The position numbers and the translations under genes were made by a program. The notes beneath the pieces are model-generated. The model was given only the letters and a program-made list of their open reading frames with translations. It did not search any database and was not told the origin of the DNA. Shown here one piece after another: positions 8,832 to 18,732 of a DNA stretch of 64,000 bases. The number at the start of each line of letters is the position of its first letter. Positions within the stretch are counted from its first letter, which is position 1. The stretch comes from CBDAQA01 sp965247815 (GTDB taxonomy: Bacteria; Planctomycetota; Phycisphaerae; Tepidisphaerales; Tepidisphaeraceae), in contig CBDFHW010000015.1 of the NCBI GenBank assembly GCA_965247815.1, forward strand, positions 478,898 to 542,897, read 5' to 3'.

Positions 8832-10376
8832 ATGGTTCACGACGAGATAGTTCCCATCCTGGATTTCGGTTCGCAGTATGCCCAGTTGATCGCCCGGCGG
8901 GTCCGCGAGGGCGGGGTCTTCAGCGAACTGGTTCGCCACGACATCACTGCGGCCGAGCTGCGAAAGCTCAATCCCAAAGGCATCATCCTGTCGGGCGGTC
9001 CCAGCAGCGTGTATGCCGACGGAGCCCCGCGGTGTGACCCGGCGATTTTCGACCTCGGCATCCCGATTCTCGGCATTTGCTACGGCATGCAGTTGGGCGT
9101 GCAGATGCTGGGCGGACAGGTAAAACCGGGCAAGGCCCGCGAGTTCGGCCGGGCCAAGCTGTCGGTCGCGAAACAAGACCCGCTGGTGAAAGGCCTTCCC
9201 CCGGAGACCACCGTCTGGATGAGCCACGGTGATCAGGTCCACGACCTGCCGGCCGACTTCATCGCGCTGGCGACGACGCCGACTTGCCCGTACGCCGCCG
9301 CGAAGCACTCGACCCGGCCGTTCTACGGCGTGCAGTTCCACCCCGAGGTCACCCACACCCCGCGCGGTGAACTGATCTTTCACAACTTCATCTACGACAT
9401 CTGCAAATGCAAAGGCACCTGGTCGATGGGGGCCTTCGTCGAAGAATCTGTCGAGAAGATCCGCAAGCAGGTCGGCGCAGCGACCGTGATCTGCGGGCTG
9501 AGCGGCGGGGTCGATTCGTCGGTCGTTGCCGCCCTGCTTCACAAGGCGATCGGCCCGCAGCTGGTTTGCATTTTTGTCGACAACGGGCTGCTGCGGAAAA
9601 ACGAAAAGCAGCTGGTCGAAAGCACGTTCCGCGACCATTTTCAAATCAAGCTGATCGTCAGCGACGCGTCGACCCAGTTCCTGACCGAACTGAAAGACGT
9701 GACCGACCCGCAGCAAAAACGGGTCGTCATCGGCAAGGAATTCATCGAAGCGTTCAAACGCGAAGCCGGGTCGATTCCGGACGCGAAGTTTTTGGCGCAG
9801 GGTACCCTTTATCCCGACGTGATCGAGTCCGGCCACGGGCATGCCGGTACGGCCGCCAACATCAAACTGCACCACAACGTGGGCGGACTGCCCGAGGAAC
9901 TCGGGTTCGACCTGGTCGAACCCTTACGCGAACTGTTCAAGGACGAAGTCCGCCGGGTCGGTGAAATGCTCGGTTTACCTGAGCAACTGGTCTGGCGGCA
10001 TCCGTTCCCCGGGCCGGGGCTGGCCGTCCGGGTGATCGGCGCGGTCAACGAAGATCGGCTCCGCGTACTACGGGACGCCGACGAAATCGTGCTCGAGGAA
10101 CTGGTCGCGAACAACCTGTACCGAAAGACCGCGCAGGTCTTCGCCGTGCTGTTACCCATCGGCACGGTCGGCGTCATGGGCGACGCCCGCAGCTACGACA
10201 GCGTGATCGCCATCCGTGCCGTGGAGAGCCAGGACTTCATGACCGCCGACTGGGCCAGAATCCCGTTCGACGTGCTCGCCACGATGAGCAACCGGATTAT
10301 CAACGAAGTCAGAGGCGTGAACCGGGTCGTCTACGACATTAGTTCCAAACCGCCGGCGACGATCGAGTGGGAGTGA
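8832..10376 (+). CDS. guaA: GMP synthase (glutamine-hydrolysing)
   Basis: 514 residues, full length. The N-terminal class I glutamine amidotransferase has nucleophile C83 in GICYGMQLG and the HPEV motif near residue 175. The ATP-pyrophosphatase P-loop is SGGVDSSVVAALL. The C-terminal dimerisation domain holds HPFPGPGLAVR and ends PPATIEWE. It converts XMP to GMP with glutamine and ATP in the cytoplasm. The frame is open further upstream, but that stretch overlaps the zinc-ribbon gene; MVHDEIVPILDFGSQY is the canonical start. Confidence 0.98.
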   Translation: MVHDEIVPILDFGSQYAQLIARRVREGGVFSELVRHDITAAELRKLNPKGIILSGGPSSVYADGAPRCDPAIFDLGIPILGICYGMQLGVQMLGGQVKPGKAREFGRAKLSVAKQDPLVKGLPPETTVWMSHGDQVHDLPADFIALATTPTCPYAAAKHSTRPFYGVQFHPEVTHTPRGELIFHNFIYDICKCKGTWSMGAFVEESVEKIRKQVGAATVICGLSGGVDSSVVAALLHKAIGPQLVCIFVDNGLLRKNEKQLVESTFRDHFQIKLIVSDASTQFLTELKDVTDPQQKRVVIGKEFIEAFKREAGSIPDAKFLAQGTLYPDVIESGHGHAGTAANIKLHHNVGGLPEELGFDLVEPLRELFKDEVRRVGEMLGLPEQLVWRHPFPGPGLAVRVIGAVNEDRLRVLRDADEIVLEELVANNLYRKTAQVFAVLLPIGTVGVMGDARSYDSVIAIRAVESQDFMTADWARIPFDVLATMSNRIINEVRGVNRVVYDISSKPPATIEWE

Positions 10377-10502
10377 GCCATCGCTTTGAACGGCGAGGAC
10401 ATACTTTTGTCGTCGAAGATTGAACGTTGGGCTGATGGTTCTACAGGTCAAAATTCATGGCATTTGTATGCGAATGAGCAAAACATGCGATACGATGTCG
10501 GC

Positions 10503-10793
10503 ATGATCACTCGGAAATTCGTACAAGAAAACCGGGACGCAATCCTGAAACTAGCGAGCTATCACGGCGCATCGGAGGTTCGCATATTCGGGTCGGTTGC
10601 CCGTGGTGATACGACCGAAGAGTCTGATCTCGACGTTCTCGTGCGTCTCGATCACGGCCGAAGCCTGCTGGATCAGGGCGGCCTGCTTATGGACCTCCGC
10701 GAATTGCTGGGAATCAAAGTTGATGTAGTCGATGAAGGCGCACTATCAGGGCGATTCGGTGAAATCGTTCGGACCGAAGCGGTGCCGCTTTGA
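10503..10793 (+). CDS. MntA-type antitoxin (minimal nucleotidyltransferase)
   Basis: 96 residues from the ATG at 10503; an ATG at 10485 is also possible. It has the G30-S31-x10-D42-x-D44 motif (GSVARG...SDLDVL) of minimal nucleotidyltransferases. In type VII toxin-antitoxin systems MntA silences the HEPN toxin HepT by adding AMPs to a tyrosine near its active site. The stop codon overlaps the start of the HEPN gene (TTGA), so the two are translationally coupled. The region is more AT-rich than its neighbours, consistent with transfer. Confidence 0.88.
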   Translation: MITRKFVQENRDAILKLASYHGASEVRIFGSVARGDTTEESDLDVLVRLDHGRSLLDQGGLLMDLRELLGIKVDVVDEGALSGRFGEIVRTEAVPL

Positions 10794-11134
10794 GATCCGA
10801 TTATCTGCGACTCCTTGATATTCGAGAAGCTATCAATGAAGTGCAGCGGTATCTTCCGGCCGACCGAGCAGTTTTTGACCAGAACCCGCCGTTACAGTCT
10901 CATATCTACCGGCACCTGATGATTATCGGAGAAGCATCATGGAAACTATCAGCCCCGCTGAAGCTTCAATACAGTGATGTTCCGTGGCGCCTCATTGAAG
11001 GAATGCGCCATATTATGGTTCACGATTATTTCCGGGTGAACTGGACGATGGTCTACGAAACAGCGCGTGTTCAGGTGCCGGTTCTTTCGGCACAGATTCA
11101 GGTAATTCTGGAATCGATTTCACCTGATCATTAG
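10790..11134 (+). CDS. HepT-like HEPN RNase toxin
   Basis: 114 residues with a likely TTG start overlapping the MntA stop codon. It contains R73-HIMV-H78-D-Y80, which fits the Rx4HxY catalytic motif of HepT; the tyrosine is the residue AMPylated by MntA in characterised type VII systems. The helical pattern and the segment SHIYRHLMIIGEA (about 37-49) are typical of HEPN toxins, which cleave RNA. With the upstream MNT gene it forms a complete type VII toxin-antitoxin module, probably for stabilisation or phage defence. Confidence 0.9.
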   Translation: MRSDYLRLLDIREAINEVQRYLPADRAVFDQNPPLQSHIYRHLMIIGEASWKLSAPLKLQYSDVPWRLIEGMRHIMVHDYFRVNWTMVYETARVQVPVLSAQIQVILESISPDH

Positions 11135-11277
11135 GCGTACTCTTCGTCAGCCGTTAATCATGTTTAGACCATCGAAACACGACCGCCGAAATGGATCGAT
11201 GTTGAAGCCAAAGAGAAAACTCGCTTTCCGACTATAGAACAAGATCTTCGGCAGGGATTCGGGGCGGCTTAGCGGCT

Positions 11278-11523
11278 TCACGCCATCTTCTTCAGTACGG
11301 TCTTGGTGACCGCGGCTTGCCAACGGAGGGGGACGCCGGCGAGGGTGGGTAATGCGACTTCGATGCCGCTGGTTTTCATCTGCTTGGCGAGGGGGTTCTT
11401 GCTCTTGCGGATTTCCTCGACCAGGCCGGCCATGTCCTTGGAATCGATCTCGAGCCACTGAACTTTGTTGCCGGCGGACACATCGGCTTTGATCAGATTT
11501 TCCAGTCGAGTCTGTGTAGTCAT
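11278..11523 (-). CDS. Small hypothetical protein
   Basis: 81 residues from the ATG at 11523, starting MTTQTRLENLIKADV. It is mostly amphipathic and helical, with no Cys cluster, membrane segment or motif I recognise. Codon use (GC-rich third positions) fits the genome better than the other frames here, so it is probably real. It stands alone, between the toxin-antitoxin pair and the giant secreted protein gene. Confidence 0.55.
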   Translation of the reverse strand: MTTQTRLENLIKADVSAGNKVQWLEIDSKDMAGLVEEIRKSKNPLAKQMKTSGIEVALPTLAGVPLRWQAAVTKTVLKKMA

Positions 11524-11681
11524 TGCAACACTGTACCCGCGACTCGGAAGAAATGGGGCATTTTTCACCTACGCTGTTCGCCCTCACCTGCCGAAGCGGG
11601 TTTGCGTGTGATCAATGACGCGCTATTTTAATCGCCGCTCGGCTGTACAAGCGAGAGAACGCAGAGCTGCCGAGCGAAGAT

Positions 11682-14600
11682 TTAGACTGGTCGTACGAAT
11701 GCCCACGACCCGGCGGAAGCATCACTCTTTGACTTCGTTCCGTGACGGATCAATCGGTGCGGCCCGGCCGCGAAAGGTGAACCGCTTCCGTGCTTCACGG
11801 CCGGGGCGTGGGCAACCGCGACGTCGGATAGTTGATCAATCGAGCCGATCAAGCTGGCGGTGCCGAGCAACGACTTGGCTGAAGCATACGCCTTGGTATT
11901 TGCCGGCACCGCCGGGCTGCTCGCGATCTCATTCGTCGCAACCGCGACGGCGATCAGGCTGGCATGCGAGACGCCCTGGGTGTTGAAGCCGTTGTCGATC
12001 AGTGTGTAGTCCGAGCCGTCGATCGTGCCGTCGTAGTTGAAATCACCGTTTAACCAGCCACTCAGGCTGGTGCCGAAAGCGGCATCGATCTTGGTGTAGT
12101 CCGACCCGTCGACCCGGCCGTCGAGATTGGCGTCGCCGTAATAGGTGTATTTGACGAGCACGTCCGAAACGCCGGGGGTGATGCCGTCGAACTTGTTGGC
12201 GGCGGTGTAGATCGCGGTGCCCGTCTGGTTGTTCTGGATCAGGCCGAGCGTCGTCAAGTGCGTGGAATCACCGCCCGCGGCCGAGGAGATGATGCCCGGT
12301 CCGGTCCACAGTCCGCCGGCGAACCCGCTCGTGATCCATGTCCGAATTGCCGTCAGCGTGACGTTCGACAGATCCAGATCGGTCGACCCGGCATCGAACT
12401 TCGTCCCCGCCGGCAGCGTCAACCCGCCGGCAGTGAACAGATGGCCCGCGCCAACGCCGAGCGTTACACCCGCGGTTCCGGCGAGGGTCAGCGAGTCGAG
12501 CGTTGTCGGGGCGGTGTACGTGAACTGGGTCGCGTTTCCGAAATACGCGTTGCCGTACGGCACATAACCGACGGACGGGGATTGCGCCGACCAGTTGGTC
12601 GAGGTTTCGCCGAACGTGTGGTTGCTGAGTCGGGTCAGTGCCTGCGCGACGGCGGTGACCGGCCACGGCGAGGCGATGCCGTAGGTGACGTCGTCGACCA
12701 GGATCAACGGAATGTACCCGGGGTTGTCGGCGCGGGGGGTGTCGGGGCGGACGAGCGTGAGTTCCTCACCTTTAGTAGAAAGCTTGTCGGGAAACGGCCC
12801 GAACAGCCGTGCGGTCGCCGGCACGCCGTACGCCGACTGGAACGCGGCGAGACTCGCGGTATCCGTGGCAGGGTTGAAGTGGACGACCGTGACCACTTCG
12901 AACGGCTGCAGCGTTGTGCCCGCGGGGAACGTGAACGTGACCCCCGCGTCGAACTGCCAGCCGGAGATGTCGACGACGACGTTGGTTTGGTTCTGCAACT
13001 CGATGTACTGAAGGTTCGAGTTGGCGGCGGTGGTGTTATACGTGAACTCGGTGATGTTGACCGGCCCGAGCCGGGGCCCGCTATTGGTCGTGCCGAGCGT
13101 CGTGGAGACTTCGGGATACAGCGGGCCGGTGCCGTTCGGAGTTCGGCCGAACGCTTCGCCGATGGCGGCGGTCGGGAAAATGACGTCGTCCGGGAACGCC
13201 TGCAACGCCCCGGTGGGTGTCGCCTTGACCAGAACCAGATTGTCACCAGCGGTGCCGTTGATCGTGAAGTCGTGCGGGCCGGGCGTCGTCGGGGTGGGAT
13301 TAAAGCTGGCGGACGTAATCACCAGGTACCCGCCGCCCGCGATGATGGTGTTATCGGGGATGCGGTACAGCAGGTAGTTGTGGTGCGTATTGCTGATGTA
13401 CCAGCCGCCGACGTTGATCGGCGAGGGGGTGGTGTTGAACAGCTCGATCGACTGCTGCCCGCCGGCCGCGGGTGCGGCCAGGACTTCGTTGATGACGACG
13501 TCGGTGATCGGCGAACCGGCGGTGCCGGGCGTGCCGTTGTACTCGTAGCTTTGTCGCCAGTTCAGCGGGTCGTTGTAATTGCCGGCGGTGTTGAGCACTT
13601 CCAGTGACGAACCTTCCCCGTCGGGGCGATTGGGCCAGCTCCCAGTGTTGGCGTAGGCGAAGTTCTGAATCACGACGTTGGCGGCTGATTTCAGTTCGAC
13701 GGTCGCGCCGCTGTTGGACAAGTGCCCGGTATAAGACCCGACGACGACGGGTCCGTTTCCGTACCGGGCGCGGAAGGCGGTCGAGTTGGCGACCACCACG
13801 GCCCGGGCACCGGGGGCCAGCGTGAAGTTCCCGAGCGTGCCGGTGACCCCGAGGTCGAACTTGGCGTTGATCAGATCGACGGTCCCGGCGCTGGTGTTCA
13901 GCAGTTCGATGAACTCGAAATCGCTGTTGGTCCAGGTGGAGTTGACCGCGAGTTCAGCGGCGGTCGGGTCGGCCGGGTGGTAGTCGACTTCGGTGATGGC
14001 AATGTTACCCGCGGCGGCGGGCGCGTTGACCTCGTACGTGGCGGCATCGATCGGGGACCAGGTCGTGCCGTTCTTGATCCGGACGGTAACCGTCTCGGAC
14101 GTGGCGATCGGCAGCGCTCCGGAATAAATCCGCGCCGCCGACGAGATTCCCCCGCCGCCGAGCCTCGGGTCGGACCCGTCGAGGGTGTAGTAGATCACGT
14201 CGCCGGTGGTGACCGCGTTAGTGTCGGGCAACGTCAGGGACGCGCCGGTGGAGACTTTCCCGCCGCGGTTGGCGACACCGCCGACGAAGAATGATGGCGG
14301 CAATGTGCCGAGCATCGCCAGCTGCGAGATGGCCTTGAGCTGCCCGAGAACGATCCCCGACCGCTGCGGGAAATAATTATTGTCCAGCGACGCGATTTCG
14401 CTCAGCCAATCGGTGTCGCGCATGAGCGGTGTGGCGGGCGTCGTCTGGACGCTGCCCCAGCGGGCGGACTCCCCGACGATGGCGATGTTGATCGCGGTGG
14501 CGTCGGCGTCGTACCGCTGGCGCGGGATGTCGACAGTCGAATCGGATTGCAACGGCCCGCCGTTGTAAAACAGCCGATAGGTCTCGTCCGCGAACAGCTG

Positions 14601-17600
14601 CGCGAAATCGGGGTTGGTCTTCAGGTCCTGGAACAACAGGGCCGGCGTCAGCGGCGCGCTGACGGTGGTGCGGTTGTAGTTGACGTCGCCCATGGCGAAT
14701 TCGCCGTCCCAGGTTTCGAACTCGAACGGACCGCTCGAAGCGGCATTGCGGTAGATGTAGAAATTGCGTGCCGAATTCCCCCCGATGACCACCGGGGCGT
14801 CCTGATCGCCGCGGTAGAAGATGTTGATCATGTAGTCGGCGATCCCCTTCATATCTACGAGCGGCTTGAGGGCCGTGTATTCGGTGGGATTGATCGACCC
14901 GTCGGCGAAGTCCGCGGTCAGTGTGTTAAACAACGAGAAGTACGCGTCGCTGGTGCCGGACAGAATATCGATGCCGCCGCTGGAGCCTTGCAGGACGTCG
15001 TAATTGTTCTTGCTGCCGCCGAAGTTTGCCGCAGCCCAGGTGGCGTCCGGTTCTTCGACGACGTTGTAGAGCCCCCAGTATTGACCGTCGATGAACACCT
15101 GAACCCACTTGCCGGCCGCCGAATTACCGGTGATGGCCAGCTGCGTATCGCGGGCGAACTGGTCGCGGAGCAGATCGCCCTGGTTCGGCGGGGTCCCGCC
15201 GGGGTTGGCCCAGGAGTAGTTGTGAATCGCCTTAAGCAGGATGTGGTCGAACGACTGCTGCGGGTTGGTGGTTCCGAGGATCGGAAAGTTAAGCGTTGAC
15301 GCGCCGTACTCGGAGCGGAAGAACAATCGGAATGATTTCTTAGGGTCCTGCGGATTGCGGTCCGCGCCGCCCTGGATGCGGACGCCGGCGTTAATCTGGA
15401 ACTGATTAGTCGGGTTGTTCGGGTCGAAGTACTCGACCGAGGTCGCACGTTCCCACAGGTCCCCGCCCTGCTTCGGATTGGTATAGATGCCAGTAGGCCC
15501 GAACATGTCGGCGAACGGCAGCACCAGCGACACCGTGGGGATCGAGGTCAGTGCCTGCGTGACCGAGTAAGTCTGAACCGCATTGACCGACACCGGGTTG
15601 ACCGCCGAGCTCCAGTACGCGCCGACCGGCGCGGTGTTCTGCTGGGTAAGCACCGTGACGGGGAAGATATACGTTTCGGTCCCGGTGCCCGACGGCAGGT
15701 AGGCGTCCTCGAACGCCGCGGCCCGCAGGGTGGTCGTGGTCGTGATGTTGAGCGTCACCGACGGCGTCGCGGTCGCCGACGCGGGCGAGACGACCGTGCC
15801 GTTCGTCAGGCTCGGTTCGGTCCCGTCGGTGGTGTAGATGATCGTCGATCCCGGGGTCGCGTCGGTGATCGTGTCGCTGAAGCTGGACGAGAAGTATCCG
15901 TGAGTGGTGCTGAAGCTGATCGACTTCACCGAGTCAGTGAAACCCGCCCCGTTGGCCGCGCCGGGCGTGGGGTTGGAAAAATACGCCGGGCCGGTGGTCG
16001 CGGTGGCGGCGATCAACTGCGGATTGATCAGCAGATCGGGATTGCTCGCCGACAGGTTCAACGCCTTGATAGCCAGAACGTTGGTCGCCCCCCCGCCTTG
16101 CAGCAGGCCGAGGAACTGGGACACGTCGATCGTCTCGGGCGTGAGGGCGAGCGACTTCGGGTGGATCTGCGTCGCGACCGACGTGTAGGTGATCGGCCCC
16201 GCCGGCGCGTTCCGTCGGGCGATTTCGGTGCCGTTCAGGTACGCAACGAAGCCGTCGTCGTACTGCATCTGCAACTGCAACCGGGCGTATTGCGACGGGT
16301 TGTCCACGGTAAACGGGATGCGGATGTCGGCGGTGGACGCCGTCTGGTACATCGCCGACTGGACGTTCAACCCGATCAACGGCGCGTACAGCGGAGGGGA
16401 CAGTGAGATGCCGTATTTCGCGCCCAGTGTCGCGGCGAGAGCGCCGGCCGAGTCGTCGGTCAGGGCGGCGTTGTAAACCTGCACCTCGGCGAGATCGCCG
16501 GTGAAATAGTTCCCGTTGGTGAGGAGCGAACCGAACGCCATCGAGACGGCGTTGCGGGCGGCGGTGGCGGAGACTCCGTCGAAGGCAGTGCTTCCGTCGA
16601 CATATAGTTCGGTCGCGCCCAGCACGCGGGTGTAGATGGCGACGTGGGCGTTGGCGTCGGAAAAACCGCCGCCGGAATAGATCGTGTTGTCGGGGCTGCC
16701 AATACCGGCCGAGATCGCGCCGGAGGAGTTGATTCCCAGACCCCAATCGGCCGTGGTGGTCGTCTGCGTCGCGTCGACGATGCCGGTGTTCGCCGTCCAA
16801 GTGGTCGACGAGCCGACACCGGGCGTGGACGTGCGGAACACGACCGCGATCGAGAAATCGTTCGCGCCGGACATCGGGTTGTGCGACGACGTTGCGACCA
16901 GTTGGTTGTTGGCCGCGCCGTTGAAGTGCAGCACGGCATGGCCGTTCAACTGCGCCGGAGTGAACGTCGGGGCGGTCGACGAAGAGTTGGCCGACGCGAA
17001 GTACGTCGCCGAGCTGCTGTTCCACTGGGTGACCGGTGCGCCTGACGCTGCGGTCACCGAATCAGCGGTCCAGTCGGCGATCGGGGACGGGTTGGCCGGC
17101 ACCGTCGGTGTGGTGATCGCGACCGCGTACTTGGTTCCCAGTGACGACGCCGTGCGGTAAACCGCGGCGGCGTTCATGGATCCGTCATAGACCTGCACCT
17201 CGGCCAGGTCGCCGTTGAAATAATTCAGCTTGGTCTGCAGCGACCCGAAGACCATGTCCTGCAGGTCACGCGGGACGACCGACGACGCGGCGGTGACGCC
17301 GTTCCCGCCATCGATGTAAAGCCAGAACTGCCCCGCCGACCGCGTGAACACGGCGACGTGGGTGCTGTTCAGCACCGACGGATTTGCGGAATAGACCGTC
17401 GTGTCGGGGGACCCCATTCCCGCCGCGACATTGCCCGCGGTGCTGACGGTAAGCCCCCAGTCGTTGTGGGTGCCGGAGACTTCCCCGTCGACGATGCCGG
17501 CGTTGTTGTACCAGTTGGCGTTCGCGCCCGTGCCGGTGGCGGCATTGAACACAACCGCGACGGTAAAATCTTCCGCGCCGGACATCGGGTTGTCGGCGGT

Positions 17601-18461
17601 CGGGACGCGCAGGCTGTCGTTCCCGTCGGACGGCGTGAACCGCACTACCGAATGCCCATTAATAACCGACGGGATAAACTTCGGCGACCCGACCGACGCC
17701 AGCGCCTTGTGCCCGCCGACGTCGTCCTGCCAGGACGTGACGGTCGCCCCGCTGGTTAGGTTGGCGGCGAGGTCGTCGGCATTCCAGTCGGCCTTGAGGA
17801 TTGCCGGCTCGCTGTTGTCTTCGTACCCGCCGGTGTCGTACCCGACGCCGGTGTTGCCGGTGGTCCATCCGGTCGGGATGTACCCCGGCGCGGTCCATTG
17901 GTTCGCGTCGAGCGCGGCGTCATGGGGCACGAACGCCGATGCCGGCGCATTAGCACCTAGAATTGTCGTGTTATGGTAAATCGTCCCGGTGCCGTACGAG
18001 ATGTCCTGCGCTTGCGCGGGGAATGCGGTTCCGTCGGCGTTCCACCGGCTGGCGACGGTCAGGTCGGGCCGGGTCAACGACAGCGTTTCACCGGTGGTGC
18101 TCAGCGAGAAATTCGTGTGCAGGTATCCGCCCGGGTCGACCACCCCGGACCCGTCGGCGAAGACGACCAGGAACCCGCCGGCCGCGAGCGGTTTGGTCGG
18201 AAATGTCCACTTGTCCGGCTTGGCCGGGTCGTCGCTCAGGTGCCAGCCCTGGAGGTCTACCGAAGCGTCGCCGGTGTTCTGAATCTCGATCCAGTCCGAG
18301 TAATTGTTATTACCATCGAGTAGACCGCTGCTATTTTTGGCGAGAAATTCACTGATGACCGGGTTGGCCGCCATCAATAGTCGTGGTTCCAACCCCTCGA
18401 ACAAATGACGCGCAGTCTTTAAACGTGAAAACGAACGTCCGCCAAAATTTTTCTTACTCAT
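11682..18461 (-). CDS. Giant secreted CotH / LamG / lamin-tail protein with dockerin-like C-terminus
   Basis: About 2259 residues from the ATG at 18461; a GTG 7 codons earlier is also open. The N-terminus has FEGLEPRLLMAAN, the LEPR-XLL motif. Approximate domain order: lamin-tail domain 32-145; two LamG/concanavalin-like domains 225-450 and 460-690; a chitobiase-like beta domain (YTTDGTEPS) near 850-940; a CotH kinase-like domain 970-1385 (GVRIQGGADRNPQDPKKSFR, LLRDQFARD, WDGEFAMG); a second YYTLDGSDPR domain near 1400-1480; three more lamin-tail domains 1485-1960; then a beta module and a paired EF-hand block (GDANLDGRVDGSDYTKID ... GDFNYDGTIDGSDYTLID) near 2100-2165. The tail ends WAFVRPV. 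Bacterial CotH-type kinases can phosphorylate proteins, but the target here is unknown. The protein is probably surface or secreted. Confidence 0.85.
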   Translation of the reverse strand: MSKKNFGGRSFSRLKTARHLFEGLEPRLLMAANPVISEFLAKNSSGLLDGNNNYSDWIEIQNTGDASVDLQGWHLSDDPAKPDKWTFPTKPLAAGGFLVVFADGSGVVDPGGYLHTNFSLSTTGETLSLTRPDLTVASRWNADGTAFPAQAQDISYGTGTIYHNTTILGANAPASAFVPHDAALDANQWTAPGYIPTGWTTGNTGVGYDTGGYEDNSEPAILKADWNADDLAANLTSGATVTSWQDDVGGHKALASVGSPKFIPSVINGHSVVRFTPSDGNDSLRVPTADNPMSGAEDFTVAVVFNAATGTGANANWYNNAGIVDGEVSGTHNDWGLTVSTAGNVAAGMGSPDTTVYSANPSVLNSTHVAVFTRSAGQFWLYIDGGNGVTAASSVVPRDLQDMVFGSLQTKLNYFNGDLAEVQVYDGSMNAAAVYRTASSLGTKYAVAITTPTVPANPSPIADWTADSVTAASGAPVTQWNSSSATYFASANSSSTAPTFTPAQLNGHAVLHFNGAANNQLVATSSHNPMSGANDFSIAVVFRTSTPGVGSSTTWTANTGIVDATQTTTTADWGLGINSSGAISAGIGSPDNTIYSGGGFSDANAHVAIYTRVLGATELYVDGSTAFDGVSATAARNAVSMAFGSLLTNGNYFTGDLAEVQVYNAALTDDSAGALAATLGAKYGISLSPPLYAPLIGLNVQSAMYQTASTADIRIPFTVDNPSQYARLQLQMQYDDGFVAYLNGTEIARRNAPAGPITYTSVATQIHPKSLALTPETIDVSQFLGLLQGGGATNVLAIKALNLSASNPDLLINPQLIAATATTGPAYFSNPTPGAANGAGFTDSVKSISFSTTHGYFSSSFSDTITDATPGSTIIYTTDGTEPSLTNGTVVSPASATATPSVTLNITTTTTLRAAAFEDAYLPSGTGTETYIFPVTVLTQQNTAPVGAYWSSAVNPVSVNAVQTYSVTQALTSIPTVSLVLPFADMFGPTGIYTNPKQGGDLWERATSVEYFDPNNPTNQFQINAGVRIQGGADRNPQDPKKSFRLFFRSEYGASTLNFPILGTTNPQQSFDHILLKAIHNYSWANPGGTPPNQGDLLRDQFARDTQLAITGNSAAGKWVQVFIDGQYWGLYNVVEEPDATWAAANFGGSKNNYDVLQGSSGGIDILSGTSDAYFSLFNTLTADFADGSINPTEYTALKPLVDMKGIADYMINIFYRGDQDAPVVIGGNSARNFYIYRNAASSGPFEFETWDGEFAMGDVNYNRTTVSAPLTPALLFQDLKTNPDFAQLFADETYRLFYNGGPLQSDSTVDIPRQRYDADATAINIAIVGESARWGSVQTTPATPLMRDTDWLSEIASLDNNYFPQRSGIVLGQLKAISQLAMLGTLPPSFFVGGVANRGGKVSTGASLTLPDTNAVTTGDVIYYTLDGSDPRLGGGGISSAARIYSGALPIATSETVTVRIKNGTTWSPIDAATYEVNAPAAAGNIAITEVDYHPADPTAAELAVNSTWTNSDFEFIELLNTSAGTVDLINAKFDLGVTGTLGNFTLAPGARAVVVANSTAFRARYGNGPVVVGSYTGHLSNSGATVELKSAANVVIQNFAYANTGSWPNRPDGEGSSLEVLNTAGNYNDPLNWRQSYEYNGTPGTAGSPITDVVINEVLAAPAAGGQQSIELFNTTPSPINVGGWYISNTHHNYLLYRIPDNTIIAGGGYLVITSASFNPTPTTPGPHDFTINGTAGDNLVLVKATPTGALQAFPDDVIFPTAAIGEAFGRTPNGTGPLYPEVSTTLGTTNSGPRLGPVNITEFTYNTTAANSNLQYIELQNQTNVVVDISGWQFDAGVTFTFPAGTTLQPFEVVTVVHFNPATDTASLAAFQSAYGVPATARLFGPFPDKLSTKGEELTLVRPDTPRADNPGYIPLILVDDVTYGIASPWPVTAVAQALTRLSNHTFGETSTNWSAQSPSVGYVPYGNAYFGNATQFTYTAPTTLDSLTLAGTAGVTLGVGAGHLFTAGGLTLPAGTKFDAGSTDLDLSNVTLTAIRTWITSGFAGGLWTGPGIISSAAGGDSTHLTTLGLIQNNQTGTAIYTAANKFDGITPGVSDVLVKYTYYGDANLDGRVDGSDYTKIDAAFGTSLSGWLNGDFNYDGTIDGSDYTLIDNGFNTQGVSHASLIAVAVATNEIASSPAVPANTKAYASAKSLLGTASLIGSIDQLSDVAVAHAPAVKHGSGSPFAAGPHRLIRHGTKSKSDASAGSWAFVRPV

Positions 18462-18720
18462 TCTTGTTCTCGTGCTACCCACAGTCCTGCGACAGGGTCC
18501 CCGAATTGGTATAGATAGGCTACCTCGTAGAGACCTGTAAATCTACCCAAACGACAGGGCACCTGCATCAATTCACAAATAACAATTTGCTTAACTCGCC
18601 CGCAAACTACCTATTTCTCGCAGACTGCCCGCATTCGCGACGAACGGCAAATGTTCAACAACGCTTCTCTAATCAAATGCATAAGATCACTGTCTCAGGA
18701 TGAATGCCGTCGATATAAAC

Positions 18721-18725
18721 GGAGG
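18721..18725 (+). promoter_or_regulatory. Ribosome-binding site for the lipoprotein
   Basis: A perfect GGAGG lies 7 bases before the ATG at 18733. It decides the start in favour of MRRHIIPL over ATGs at 18700 and further upstream. Confidence 0.7.
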
Positions 18726-18732
18726 ACAACCA

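Noticed and set aside
8781..9875. 364-codon minus-strand frame in guaA
   Set aside because: Antisense shadow of a clearly conserved enzyme.
12258..13607. 449-codon plus-strand frame in the giant CotH gene
   Set aside because: Antisense to continuous lamin-tail domains; Arg/Gly/Asp-rich translation with no family resemblance.
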